Source: CAYWRO01 sp964460345 (GTDB lineage: Bacteria > Planctomycetota > Phycisphaerae > Phycisphaerales > UBA1924). From it: 14,926 nucleotides of DNA. The translations under genes were made by a program, and so were the position numbers. This document shows, one piece after another, positions 1 to 7,155 of this stretch. Numbering within the stretch: position 1 is the stretch's first letter; each line of letters starts with the position of its first letter. The notes beneath the pieces were generated by a model. The model had not been told where the DNA came from. It made no database searches and saw only the letters and a program-made list of their open reading frames with translations. The stretch is from contig CAYWRO010000082.1 in the NCBI GenBank assembly GCA_964460345.1, positions 1-14,926 on the forward strand, in the 5' to 3' direction.

Positions 1-2
1 CC

Positions 3-140
3 TCGCCGCGTTTGGCGCTGCACGCGCACCGGATCGTCTTTGATCATCCGGTGACAGGTGAGAAGATGGATGTGCGGGCGGGGTTCCCGAAGGATTTGCG
101 CCGGGTGTTGCGGACGATGCGGCTGCCCTTACCGATGTAG
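3..140 (+). CDS. RluA-family pseudouridine synthase, C-terminal fragment (5' end outside window)
   Basis: An open frame enters from the left edge and ends at the TAG at 138-140, giving 45 residues. It reads LALHAHRIVFDHPVTGEKMD followed by a short helix rich in Arg and Leu. This matches the conserved C-terminal end of RluA/RluC/RluD enzymes, where a (Q)ALHA..L.F.HP.TGE strand closes the catalytic domain. The complete RluA-type protein at 4569-5927 ends with the equivalent LHAATLAFTHPITGEPMRF, so the two are paralogues. The family isomerises uridine to pseudouridine in rRNA or tRNA. The catalytic HRLD motif would lie upstream of this window, so activity cannot be judged. The next gene starts 5 bases downstream, which suggests co-transcription. 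Confidence 0.8.
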   Translation, partial: SPRLALHAHRIVFDHPVTGEKMDVRAGFPKDLRRVLRTMRLPLPM

Positions 141-145
141 GGTCA

Positions 146-859
146 ATGCTTCGCCATTGCCAGACTATCGCGGTGCACCTACTGGTTGGGTTGCTGCTTA
201 ACCTCTTTGTGGCCTGGTCCGTCGTCTTGATCCATGGCCATGTCGTTGAAGAGTGGAGGCCGCGCCACAACCCGCGTGACGAGTTCCCGCTGGTGGTGTT
301 CGTGACCCGCCACCTCGGACATGAGATTGTCAGCGGATGCGCACGGAGCGGCACACTTCTCGACCGGTACCCGGATGAGGTTCAGTTCTACCATGGCCAC
401 GTCTGGTGGCCGCGCCGTGCGGTCGCAGTATCTCGCGACGCCTATGGAGTGGCAAGCGGCTGGCCCTTTCTCACGTTGCGGGCGTGGTCCGAGACCGAGC
501 AGATCGCCCTTGAGGGAGATCAGGGCATTCAATTCAGACCGCACACTCAATCCGGATTTGAGTGGAAACCTGAGTTCTTCGACGTGCCGAGCGCGCCTGA
601 CCGCCGAACGGTTCCACCCACATTCCCCCTGCAACCCGTGTGGACGGGCCTCATCCTGAACACGATGTTCTACGCAACGGCGTCCTGGCTCCTCATTGCG
701 GGTCCCTTCCGATTGCGCCGCTTCCATCGGCGGCATCGGCGTCGCTGCGAGCGATGCGGTTACTCGCTTCTGGGATTTCCGGTCTGCCCCGAGTGTGGAA
801 CGAAGGCTCAGCCCTGCTCCAGCGCTCCCATCAACTCCGCCGCCGCTCCATCCGTGTAG
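146..859 (+). CDS. Two-TM membrane protein with C-terminal zinc ribbon, function unknown
   Basis: The protein has 237 residues. A hydrophobic segment at about residues 7-29 and another at about 165-187 flank a soluble region of about 135 residues that probably lies outside the cytoplasm. After the second segment comes a very basic stretch (RLRRFHRRHRRR), which by the positive-inside rule is cytoplasmic, then a zinc ribbon CERCGYSLLGFPVCPECG at about 201-218 with two CxxC knuckles. Ribbons of the CxxCGYxLxGxPxxxCPxCG type on small membrane proteins are, from memory, common in planctomycetes; their function is unknown. The ATG lies 5 bases after the preceding stop, with no clear Shine-Dalgarno. 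The last 52 bases overlap the 3' end of hemW on the opposite strand. Base composition looks less GC-rich than the neighbours. Confidence 0.8.
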   Translation: MLRHCQTIAVHLLVGLLLNLFVAWSVVLIHGHVVEEWRPRHNPRDEFPLVVFVTRHLGHEIVSGCARSGTLLDRYPDEVQFYHGHVWWPRRAVAVSRDAYGVASGWPFLTLRAWSETEQIALEGDQGIQFRPHTQSGFEWKPEFFDVPSAPDRRTVPPTFPLQPVWTGLILNTMFYATASWLLIAGPFRLRRFHRRHRRRCERCGYSLLGFPVCPECGTKAQPCSSAPINSAAAPSV

Positions 860-2339
860 AAGAACCCCGTCTCCGTCAGTCGCCACACGCCCCCATCCAT
901 CTCCAGCCACCCGCGTTCGGCGAGCCGGGCAGCCGTCCGCTTTAGCCGCTCGCCCGCCCCTGGCGACGCCGCATCCCCCTCCGCCAGAATCGTCCTGCCA
1001 TCAATCCCCTCGCGCAGACGCAAGCCCATCATGATCCGCTCCTGCAGTGCGCGGACAGGGTCCGGGGCTTCGTAGTCGATCACCGGGCTGAGCCCGCGCG
1101 AGTCCAGCCATTCGCTTAACCGCGGCACGTTCTTCCAGCGGTGCGAGCCGGCTCCGATCGCATCTCCGGCCCACACGTGGCCGCCCGCGCTCGGGCCCGC
1201 GGCGAGCCACTGGCCGTGTCGCCAGTAGACGAGGTTGTGCTGCGACTCTTCGCCGGGCTTCGCGAAGTTGCTGACCTCGTAGCGCTCGAGCCCGGCGGCT
1301 CGGATGCGCTCGAGCGTGAGCGCGTACATCTCCGCCTCGGTGTCGTCATCGACGGGATCGAACTGGCCGAGGCTGAGGCGCTTCGTCATCGCCGTGTTCG
1401 GCTCGTACGTGAGGTTGTAGCACGACAGGTGTGTGACGCCGAGCGCCAGCGCTGCGTCGAGGTCACTCCCCCACTCCTCAAGCGTTTGGCCGGGAATCGC
1501 GAAGATCAGGTCGATCGAGCGGCGGTGGACACCCGCCGCGGCGGCGTTCTCCAGGACACGGGCGACGTTGGCGGGGTCGTGCCAGCGTTCCAGAGTCTTG
1601 AGGTGCTTGAGGTTGAAAGACTGGGCCCCGACACTGACGCGGTTGACGCCGATGTCGGCCAGGACGGCCATTAACTCGGGCGNNNNNNNNNNNNNNNNNN
1701 NNNNNNNNNNNNNNNNNNNNNNNNNNNNNNNNNNNNNNNNNNNNNNNNNNNNNNNNNNNNNNNNNNNNNNNNNNNNNNNNNNCCGACACTGACGCGGTTG
1801 ACGCCGATGTCGGCCAGGACGGCCATTAACTCGGGCGTTGCGCTTTCGGGGTTGCACTCGACGGTCCACTCGGCGAGGGGCGTTGGAGTCACAGGCGGGG
1901 GGGGTTCGTCCTCAGGCGTCTTCCCTCGCTGGCGCTTCGGGCTCGTCGGAGTCACAGGCGGGACGCCTGTGCCACGGGCGCTGCGGATGAAGGAGAGGTC
2001 GAAGAGGTCGTTGATCGCCCCGCCCAGCCGCGCCCACAGGTCGGGCCGGAGCAGGCTGGGGGTGCCGCCGCCGACGAAGATCGTCTCCAGGGGCTCGCCG
2101 CCGGTCGCCGGAGCCAGGGCCGCCAGCTCATCGATCAGCCGCTCGACAAACGCCTCCTGCCGCTCCTGGTTGTCCACGATGCTGTAGAAATCGCAGTAGT
2201 GGCACTTGTGGAAGCAGAATGGAACATGCAGGTACAGCGAGCGAACCGGGGGGTGTGGTCCGGCCAAAGCTGCCGCCACCGCCGCCGGCGGCTCGGTTTG
2301 CCGCGGCTGGATCACCCGGATATGGTGCGTTCCTGACAT
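808..2339 (-). CDS. hemW: HemW-like radical SAM protein (heme chaperone), interrupted by a scaffold gap
   Basis: Radical SAM protein of the HemN/HemW superfamily. Residues 35-51 read LYLHVPFCFHKCHYCDF, with the CX3CX2C cluster cysteines at 42, 46 and 49; the YCDF ending is the HemW form, not the HemN coproporphyrinogen dehydrogenase form. GGGTPS (90-95) is the glycine-rich SAM-binding motif, and VECNPES and GVNRVSVGAQSF follow as in HemW. HemW proteins bind heme and are thought to deliver it to target proteins. The 100-N run at 1683-1782 is flanked by an identical 55-bp sequence; removing 155 bases puts both halves in one frame, giving 458 residues. About 35 residues (roughly 120-155) are a REP-like in-frame insertion between a helix and the strand EWTVECNP. 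The ATG at 2339 lacks an obvious Shine-Dalgarno. Older annotations often mislabel such genes as coproporphyrinogen III oxidase. Confidence 0.9.
1628..1837. repeat. Identical 55-bp copies flanking gap 1 (assembly overlap)
   Basis: Bases 1628-1682 and 1783-1837 are identical over 55 positions and sit directly against the two ends of the N run. Collapsing them removes 155 bases. HemW codons then end at positions congruent to 0 mod 3 on both sides, so the gene becomes continuous. This fits two contigs that share one 55-mer and were joined with a fixed-length gap. It is not a biological duplication. Confidence 0.93.
1683..1782. other. Scaffold gap, exactly 100 N
   Basis: One hundred N characters interrupt hemW. 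The length is a placeholder. The flanking duplicate indicates that the true gap size is negative (minus 55). Confidence 0.98.
1875..1982. repeat. REP-like composite element inserted in frame in hemW
   Basis: This stretch encodes the Pro/Thr/Lys-rich insertion in HemW. It contains a perfect inverted repeat at 1953-1971 (CACAGGCG, spacer GGA, CGCCTGTG) and two direct copies of GGAGTCACAGGCGGG at 1885-1899 and 1948-1962, spaced 63 bp (21 codons). Between them is TCCCTCGCTGGCGCTTCGGG. In HemW the peptides read GTGVPPVTPTSPKRQRG and PPPPVTPTP. I recall similar palindromes and peptides scattered through planctomycete genomes, but have not checked this. Insertion boundaries are estimated from where HemW homology stops and resumes. 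Confidence 0.65.
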
Positions 2340-2346
2340 CTGTCAG
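2333..2346. promoter_or_regulatory. Palindrome over the hemW start codon
   Basis: CTGACA, spacer TC, TGTCAG form a perfect 6-bp inverted repeat that includes the hemW initiation codon (2337-2339). It lies in the 123-bp divergent region shared with the FHA gene. It could be an operator, or in RNA a small stem around the start codon. A palindrome this short can occur by chance. Confidence 0.25.
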
Positions 2347-2447
2347 CGCAATCATTGCACGCTCGAGGGGTTAAGCGATCGAATGGCCGGGAAAACGGGG
2401 CAGTGCAGGCCCTCCGGCCCTCCCACCAACCCTCACCCGTGCTCAGT

Positions 2448-2458
2448 AAGGAAGGAAG
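2448..2458 (+). promoter_or_regulatory. Ribosome binding site that decides the FHA gene start
   Basis: AAGGAAGGAAG precedes the in-frame TTG at 2463; the second GGA is 6 bases from it. This favours TTG over the upstream in-frame ATG at 2355, which would add 36 residues of low-complexity sequence outside the FHA fold. Confidence 0.6.
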
Positions 2459-2462
2459 CAGC

Positions 2463-2984
2463 TTGCAGATCTCCCTGGTGATGGTCAACGCGGCGGGGGA
2501 GAGCAAGGAAGTCCAGCTCAAGCAGCTTCCGGCGGCGATCGGCCGGGGGGATCACTGCCGCGTGCGGATCCCGCTGGCGGCGATCTCGCGCCACCATTGC
2601 GACCTGCTCATCGAGGATGAGGAGCTGATGGTCCGCGATGCGGGCTCCTCCAACGGCACCTACGTCAACGGCGAGCGCGTGACCGAGCGTGAGCTCATCC
2701 CCGGCGACCTGCTGGCCGTGGGCCCGATCGTCTTCGTGGTCCGCATCGACGGGCACCCGAAGGAGATCGACGCCAAGGACTCGTACGCCGCGGGGGCGAT
2801 CGCGCAGGACGGGAGCCACAATGGCGTCCCCGGCTGGGGCGGGCCAGGTGGTGGCCAGCCCGCACCCGCTGAGAAGCCGGCCGCCGGCAAGGGCATGGAG
2901 CCGCTCGTCGGCGGCGGGTCGGATGACCCCGACGACAGCGACTTCGATTTCGACCTGGACCTCAGCGGTCTGGACGAGGACTAG
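2463..2984 (+). CDS. FHA-domain protein with acidic C-terminal tail
   Basis: The protein has 173 residues from a TTG start supported by a strong purine-rich ribosome binding site. Residues 1-95 form a forkhead-associated domain: GR at 27-28, SRHH at 42-45 and SSNGTYVNG at 62-70. These are the conserved loop residues that bind phosphothreonine. The rest is a Gly/Pro/Ala-rich linker ending in a strongly acidic tail (DDSDFDFDLDLSGLDED). There is no signal peptide or TM segment, so it is probably cytosolic. FHA proteins commonly read Ser/Thr kinase signals; no kinase is visible here. The gene is divergent from hemW and convergent with the lipoprotein gene. An alternative start at ATG 2355 would give 209 residues. 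Confidence 0.85.
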   Translation: MQISLVMVNAAGESKEVQLKQLPAAIGRGDHCRVRIPLAAISRHHCDLLIEDEELMVRDAGSSNGTYVNGERVTERELIPGDLLAVGPIVFVVRIDGHPKEIDAKDSYAAGAIAQDGSHNGVPGWGGPGGGQPAPAEKPAAGKGMEPLVGGGSDDPDDSDFDFDLDLSGLDED

Positions 2985-2986
2985 CC

Positions 2987-3069
2987 AAATCGCAAATCAC
3001 AAATTGCCAAATAGCAAATCAGAGTGCTCGTTCCTGATTTGCCATTTGGCCCTTTGCTATTTGCCATTT
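2987..3069. repeat. Heptamer-built 36-bp inverted repeat between convergent genes
   Basis: The left arm 2987-3022 and right arm 3034-3069 are inverted copies, matching at 30 of 36 positions around an 11-nt loop. Each arm is itself a degenerate tandem repeat: CAAAT occurs at 2986, 2993, 3000, 3008 and 3015, so the period is 7 with one 8. The element fills the 87-bp space between the FHA stop and the lipoprotein stop, so it could act as a bidirectional terminator or mRNA 3'-end stabiliser. It lacks the uridine tract of a classical intrinsic terminator. Confidence 0.8.
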
Positions 3070-3071
3070 CC

Positions 3072-4469
3072 CTACGGGGCGACCAGCACGCCGTGCGGGC
3101 CGCGGCCCACGCCGAGGTAGAAGTCTCCCTGCTCAAGCGCCGGGGCTTGGGATCCGGATCCCGGGTTGAGGCGCCAGAAGCTCAGCTCGCCGTCCTCGAC
3201 CTGCGGGTCCAGTGAGCGGAACTGGGCGACCACGACGTACCGGCCGGCGGCGTCGAAGCAGATCCCTTCGGGCATCCCCTGCATCGGGTACTCGGTAACG
3301 GCTCGCAGCCGACCCGTCGAGCGATCCATCTCCAGCAGCGTCAGTGATCCGCCGCCGAGGCGCGGATCGTCCATCGGCAGGAAGGATTGACCGAGGTTCG
3401 CGGTGACGACGAACTTGCCATCCGGGCTGATCGCCAGTCCCTCCGGGCTGATGCCGACGTCCGCGACGCTGGCGATGACGTGTTCGACCAGGACGTCTTC
3501 CTCCGCCTCGCTCTCGACCTCGCTCAGGCGCACGACGGTGAGCCGCCCGGGAGGCGCGCCGACGTTGAAGCCCTCGACATCCGGCCCCCACTGCAGGTCC
3601 GTCGTGATGAAGAACCGTCCATCCGGCGTGAACTCGCCGCTGTAGGGGTATTTGCCGACGGTCACGGGCTCACCCCATGGGGCGAGCGACCACTCGCCGG
3701 AATCTCCCTCGCGCGAGAACTCAAAGAAGACGACCTGGCTGCGCGTCGGCAGCGTGACGGCGAGGTACTTCCCCGAGGGGTGCCAGGCAATTGATGACGG
3801 CGAAGCGCTCTCGGCATCCGGCACGTCGAGCAGCGGCCAGGTGTACGCCTCCTCGCCCAGGCCGCTGCCGGAGGAGAAGGGCGCGACGATGATGACGTTG
3901 CCATCCTCTGCGTGGCGGCGCACGACGGCGACGAGGTCGCCCTGCGGGTGCACATCAACGGCCATCGGCTCCGGGCCCACGTCGAGACGCCCGGCCTCCT
4001 GCGGCTCCAGCGGGCGCGAGAGGTCGATGGCGGTGAGCCACCGCCCGGGCGGCAGGTCGCCGAACGCCTCCGCGCCGGCGGGCGCGGGGCCGCGGGTCTC
4101 AACGATGAAGGCCGTGCGGCCATTCGGCGCGACCGCCGCGGCGGTGGGCGGGCCAACGGCGGAGCTGCTCGCGGCGATCTGGGCCCACGGCGTGCCTTCG
4201 TCTCGCTCCTGGATCGGGAGCGTGAAGATCGTCACCTGATCCTCGGCGGCCTGGTCGAGGCTGCCGAGCTGCGCGGTGGCGAAGGCCGTGGCGTCCATGT
4301 CGACGTCGGAGATGACGAGGATGTAGCTGCCGGTGAGTTCATCAAGCCGGGGCGGTCCGGCCGGAGCCCAGACGGCGCCGTTTCGCTCCACGCCCTGGCC
4401 CCCGCCGCCGCCGCAACCGGCCAGGGCGCAGAGGGCGGCTGAGAGCACAATGAGCGACACTCTTGTCAT
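3072..4469 (-). CDS. Beta-propeller lipoprotein (lactonase/YncE-like)
   Basis: The protein has 465 residues from the ATG at 4469. A lipoprotein signal peptide ends in the lipobox LAGC (Cys 19) and is followed by a Gly-rich linker. The rest shows repeated propeller-blade motifs: AAAVAPNGRTAFIVE, AVDVHPQGDLVAVV, SIAWHPSGKYLAVT, GEFTPDGRFFITT, GLAISPDGKFVVTA and GICFDAAGRYVVVA, each an 'xx-(D/N/S)G(R/K)-(F/Y)' strand turn. This pattern is typical of seven-bladed YncE/6-phosphogluconolactonase-type propellers. It is probably exported and lipid-anchored. The substrate or ligand is unknown and an enzymatic role is not shown. An upstream ATG at 4526 would add 19 residues before the signal peptide and is unlikely. 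The gene lies 99 bp downstream of the RluA-type gene on the same strand. Confidence 0.85.
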   Translation of the reverse strand: MTRVSLIVLSAALCALAGCGGGGGQGVERNGAVWAPAGPPRLDELTGSYILVISDVDMDATAFATAQLGSLDQAAEDQVTIFTLPIQERDEGTPWAQIAASSSAVGPPTAAAVAPNGRTAFIVETRGPAPAGAEAFGDLPPGRWLTAIDLSRPLEPQEAGRLDVGPEPMAVDVHPQGDLVAVVRRHAEDGNVIIVAPFSSGSGLGEEAYTWPLLDVPDAESASPSSIAWHPSGKYLAVTLPTRSQVVFFEFSREGDSGEWSLAPWGEPVTVGKYPYSGEFTPDGRFFITTDLQWGPDVEGFNVGAPPGRLTVVRLSEVESEAEEDVLVEHVIASVADVGISPEGLAISPDGKFVVTANLGQSFLPMDDPRLGGGSLTLLEMDRSTGRLRAVTEYPMQGMPEGICFDAAGRYVVVAQFRSLDPQVEDGELSFWRLNPGSGSQAPALEQGDFYLGVGRGPHGVLVAP

Positions 4470-4475
4470 GGCTTG

Positions 4476-4479
4476 CTCC
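4476..4479 (-). promoter_or_regulatory. Ribosome binding site that decides the lipoprotein start
   Basis: GGAG on the minus strand lies 6 bases before the ATG at 4469, directly ahead of the signal peptide. The longer frame from 4526 lacks such a site. Confidence 0.65.
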
Positions 4480-4568
4480 ATTGGGAAGTTGGTGAGGGCC
4501 CCCGGTGGGTAGAAGATCGGTCCCATGGACAGATTGTGCGCCGTTTTCCCCGGTGGTGCGACGCAACT

Positions 4569-5927
4569 TTATTCCCCCAATAAGGTGGGAAGGTCTGCGG
4601 TCGCGCCGGCCGGGGTCAGCAGCTCGGCGTGCGGCTCGATGAGTCGCAGGGCCGTGATCAGCCGCCGCATGTCGGGCGGAAGGGGCGCGGTGAAGCGCAT
4701 CGGCTCACCGGTAATGGGATGTGTGAAGGCGAGCGTCGCGGCGTGCAGGGCCTGGCGGTCCATCAGCGCGGCGTCGGGCGCGATGGTCGGGAAGCGGGCG
4801 GCCAGCAGCGCTGCAAGCTCATCGGGTCCGTGGGCGGGATCGACCGCGGCCAGGTCGCTCAGGCCGACGATGCGCCCGCCGTACATGTCGTCGCCGACGA
4901 TCGGGTAGCCCAGGTGCGAGAGGTGGACGCGGATCTGGTGCGTTCGCCCGGTCTTGAGTTCAAGCTCGACGAGCGTCATCGCGCCCGCGCCGGCGCCCGC
5001 CGCGGTGCGCGGTTTGTCCGGGGGAAGGGGAGGGCCGAAGAGGCCGCGGACTCTGTAGATGGTGACGGAGGGCTTGCCGAGTTCATCGTGCCGGACGACG
5101 TACTTTTCGCGGTACCCCTTGAGGCGGGATGGGTGCGGGCCGATCGGCAGGTCGATGACGTCGGCGACCGGCTCCATGTGGCCGTGGACGAGGGCGATGT
5201 AGCGCTTGTCGACGGTGCGCAGCTCGAACTGGCGGCCGAGCTTCCAGTGTGCCTCATCGTCTTTGGCGAAGACGATGCACCCGGTCGTATTGCGGTCGAG
5301 GCGGTGGACGACGCCGGGGCGCGCAAACTCGGTGCCGACGGTGGAAAGCTCGCCCGAGCCGGTGGCGCGGAAATGGTGGGCGAGCGCGTTGATCATCGTG
5401 CCGGACAGGTGCGAGCGCGCGGGGTGGACGATGATGTCCGTCTGCTTATTCAGGACGATGAGGTGCTCGTCTTCATACAGCACGTCGAGCGGGATCTGCT
5501 CCGGCTGGATTTCCTTGCTTGGCGGCGGGGGCACGAAGACTTCCACCACATCGCCGAGTCGCAGCGTCGTGGACGCCTTTGGTTTGCGGGCGTTGACCGT
5601 CACGCCGCCTTCTTCGATAAGCCGCTGCAGTTGCGTGCGGCTCATGAAGGGGATGCGGTCGGTGAGATAGCGGTCAAGGCGCTTCTTGAGGTCGCGCTGC
5701 AGCGTGAAGGTGACGCGGTTGGGCGCATCATCGTCGCCGGAGCCGGTCGCTTCGGCCGCTTCGACGATCGGTTCGTCGGCATCGTCCTCGCCAGCGCTCG
5801 ACCGGGCGAGCTCGATCCGGCGACGGAGTTCATCAGGATTGACTTTGCCGCCGCGCAGCAGGGCGGGTTCATCCGCAGCGGGATCTTCTCCGCGCCGGTC
5901 GCGTCGGCGTCGGCCCGAAGCGCTCAC
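4569..5927 (-). CDS. RluA/RluD-family 23S rRNA-type pseudouridine synthase
   Basis: The protein has 452 residues. Residues 1-68 form a charged, disordered N-terminal extension. Residues 69-128 are an S4 RNA-binding domain (FMSRTQLQRLIEEGGVTVN). The catalytic domain follows: RPGVVHRLDRNTTG with catalytic Asp 211, then LKTGRTHQIRVHLSHLGYPIVGD and LHAATLAFTHPITGEPMRF. These are the RluA-subfamily motifs, and the S4 domain points to an RluC/RluD-like enzyme acting on large-subunit rRNA; the exact target uridines cannot be read. The protein is longer than typical RluD (about 326 residues) because of the N-terminal extension, a loop near residues 300-315 (PPLPPDKPRTAAGAGAGA) and a C-terminal tail. 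It starts with GTG in a GTGA overlap with the stop of the upstream TPR gene, indicating translational coupling. Confidence 0.9.
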   Translation of the reverse strand: MSASGRRRRDRRGEDPAADEPALLRGGKVNPDELRRRIELARSSAGEDDADEPIVEAAEATGSGDDDAPNRVTFTLQRDLKKRLDRYLTDRIPFMSRTQLQRLIEEGGVTVNARKPKASTTLRLGDVVEVFVPPPPSKEIQPEQIPLDVLYEDEHLIVLNKQTDIIVHPARSHLSGTMINALAHHFRATGSGELSTVGTEFARPGVVHRLDRNTTGCIVFAKDDEAHWKLGRQFELRTVDKRYIALVHGHMEPVADVIDLPIGPHPSRLKGYREKYVVRHDELGKPSVTIYRVRGLFGPPLPPDKPRTAAGAGAGAMTLVELELKTGRTHQIRVHLSHLGYPIVGDDMYGGRIVGLSDLAAVDPAHGPDELAALLAARFPTIAPDAALMDRQALHAATLAFTHPITGEPMRFTAPLPPDMRRLITALRLIEPHAELLTPAGATADLPTLLGE

Positions 5928-6844
5928 GGGGTGGGCGCGGGCTCGGCGGGCGTGTCGGTTTCGGCCGGCTCCTGCGAGTCGGCCTCGTCCTCGGCCTGCT
6001 CGGGGTCATCGACCGGGGCCGGTTCGACCGCGGCCGGCTCCTCGCCGCCGATCATGCTCTCCGCCGCGGCTTCATCTTCCGGCGTCACCTCGCCGGGGAT
6101 GGGCGTGATCGGCGGGGCCAGGGGGGCGGTCTCGGGAACTTCCGGCTCGGGCTGGTAAAGGTCGGCCCTGGCGGGGAGGCTCACGAGCTGGAGCGTCTTG
6201 AGTGAGTCGAGTCGCGCCTGGGCCTCGGCGACGAGGTCCGGCATTTTGCCGGCTTCGGCCAGTTCCTTCGCCGCGCGGTAGTGCTCCGCCGCGGCGTCCT
6301 TCTCGCCGCGCGATTCGGCGACGGCGGCCAGGCCGAAAAGGCCGCTGAGGGCCAGTTCACGGTGGCGGGCGTCGCGGCGCGTGTCGTCGACGACCTGCTG
6401 ATAGAGGCTCTCGGCCTGCTTGAGCCCCTCGGCGGGGTCGAAATCCTGGCTGGTCTCGGGGATGACCCCGTCCCAGTTGCCGGTGGAGCCGACCTCGTAG
6501 AGGTCGCCGGGCGTGAGTCCCGTGCGGGCGGACTCAAGCCAGATGTCGGCGGCCTCAAGCCGGGCCATGTGCGGCACGACGCCGACGCTGTGCTCCTGCG
6601 CCACGCGGACAAGGCCCTGGGGGTTGCCGCTCTCGATCGCCTCATTGAGGGCCAGGAAGGCGTTGTCGCGGCCGGCGCGGCGCATCTGGTCGAGCTTCTG
6701 GACGCCGGCGTACGCCAGCGCGATCAAGGCGAAGCCGATGAGGATCCAGCCTCCCCAACGCTGCAGAAAGTCGACGAATTCGCGGTTGATCCGGGCCTCT
6801 TCCAGCCCGGCCCCCTCCCGAATCTCGGTGTGGCGGTGTTCCAT
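5924..6844 (-). CDS. TPR-like membrane-anchored protein (YfgM-like architecture)
   Basis: The protein has 306 residues. A short cytosolic N-terminus is followed by one TM segment at about 31-48 (GWILIGFALIALAYAGV). Residues 60-230 are helical, with TPR-like pairs (LYQQVVDDTRRDARHRELALSGLF, YRAAKELAEAGKMPDLVAEAQARLD). The last 70 residues are a Pro/Glu/Ala-rich acidic tail, probably disordered. Architecture and size resemble YfgM-type ancillary translocon proteins, but sequence evidence for that exact family is weak. Its stop codon overlaps the RluA-type start by 4 bases. The ATG has no clear Shine-Dalgarno; the upstream 480 bp hold repeat arrays. Confidence 0.75.
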   Translation of the reverse strand: MEHRHTEIREGAGLEEARINREFVDFLQRWGGWILIGFALIALAYAGVQKLDQMRRAGRDNAFLALNEAIESGNPQGLVRVAQEHSVGVVPHMARLEAADIWLESARTGLTPGDLYEVGSTGNWDGVIPETSQDFDPAEGLKQAESLYQQVVDDTRRDARHRELALSGLFGLAAVAESRGEKDAAAEHYRAAKELAEAGKMPDLVAEAQARLDSLKTLQLVSLPARADLYQPEPEVPETAPLAPPITPIPGEVTPEDEAAAESMIGGEEPAAVEPAPVDDPEQAEDEADSQEPAETDTPAEPAPTP

Positions 6845-6932
6845 GGGGACAAGTCTAGCAATGGACAGGGGATAATGGACGCATGCGAGCGAGAATGGTC
6901 AGTTGATCAAGAACAATGCTCCGTGAAGCAGG

Positions 6933-7100
6933 GTCCCGAGGGGGAGAGGATGGATCCGGAGGCGTTGAGGAGGGGTCCTGAGGCGCAGAAGTTGCGTCCT
7001 GAGGCGCTCGGGAAGCGTCCTGAAGCGTTCAGGACGCTTCCTGGAGGCTTCAGGACGGCTCCCGGACGCCCGGGGAGGCGTCCTCGGCGGCTCAGGATAC
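6933..7100. repeat. Degenerate tandem array, 8 units of 21 bp
   Basis: Units start at 6933, 6954, 6975, 6996, 7017, 7038, 7059 and 7080. The central ones begin GTCCTGAGGCG or a close variant. The unit is roughly GTCCTGAggcgNTCAGGANGC, itself an inverted repeat (TCCTGA ... TCAGGA), so each unit can form a hairpin of varying quality. Divergence is strong at both ends. Confidence 0.75.
7011..7041. repeat. Perfect 14-bp-arm palindrome inside the 21-bp array
   Basis: GGAAGCGTCCTGAA, loop GCG, TTCAGGACGCTTCC: perfect arms at 7011-7024 and 7028-7041 around a 3-nt loop. This is the best-conserved hairpin of the array. No T tract follows on either strand, so it is not a classical intrinsic terminator. 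Confidence 0.9.
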
Positions 7101-7155
7101 CCGAATGCGGGGGGAATCTTCACACACGGAAAGCGTGCGGACAGATGTTCGCCCT

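Noticed and set aside
2355..2462. Upstream extension of the FHA gene to the ATG at 2355
   Set aside because: The 36 extra residues are low complexity and outside the FHA fold, and a strong ribosome binding site serves the TTG at 2463.
4629..6158. Long plus-strand open frame of 509 codons
   Set aside because: It is a shadow of the RluA-type and TPR genes in GC-rich DNA. The minus-strand products carry recognisable motifs, and this one carries none.
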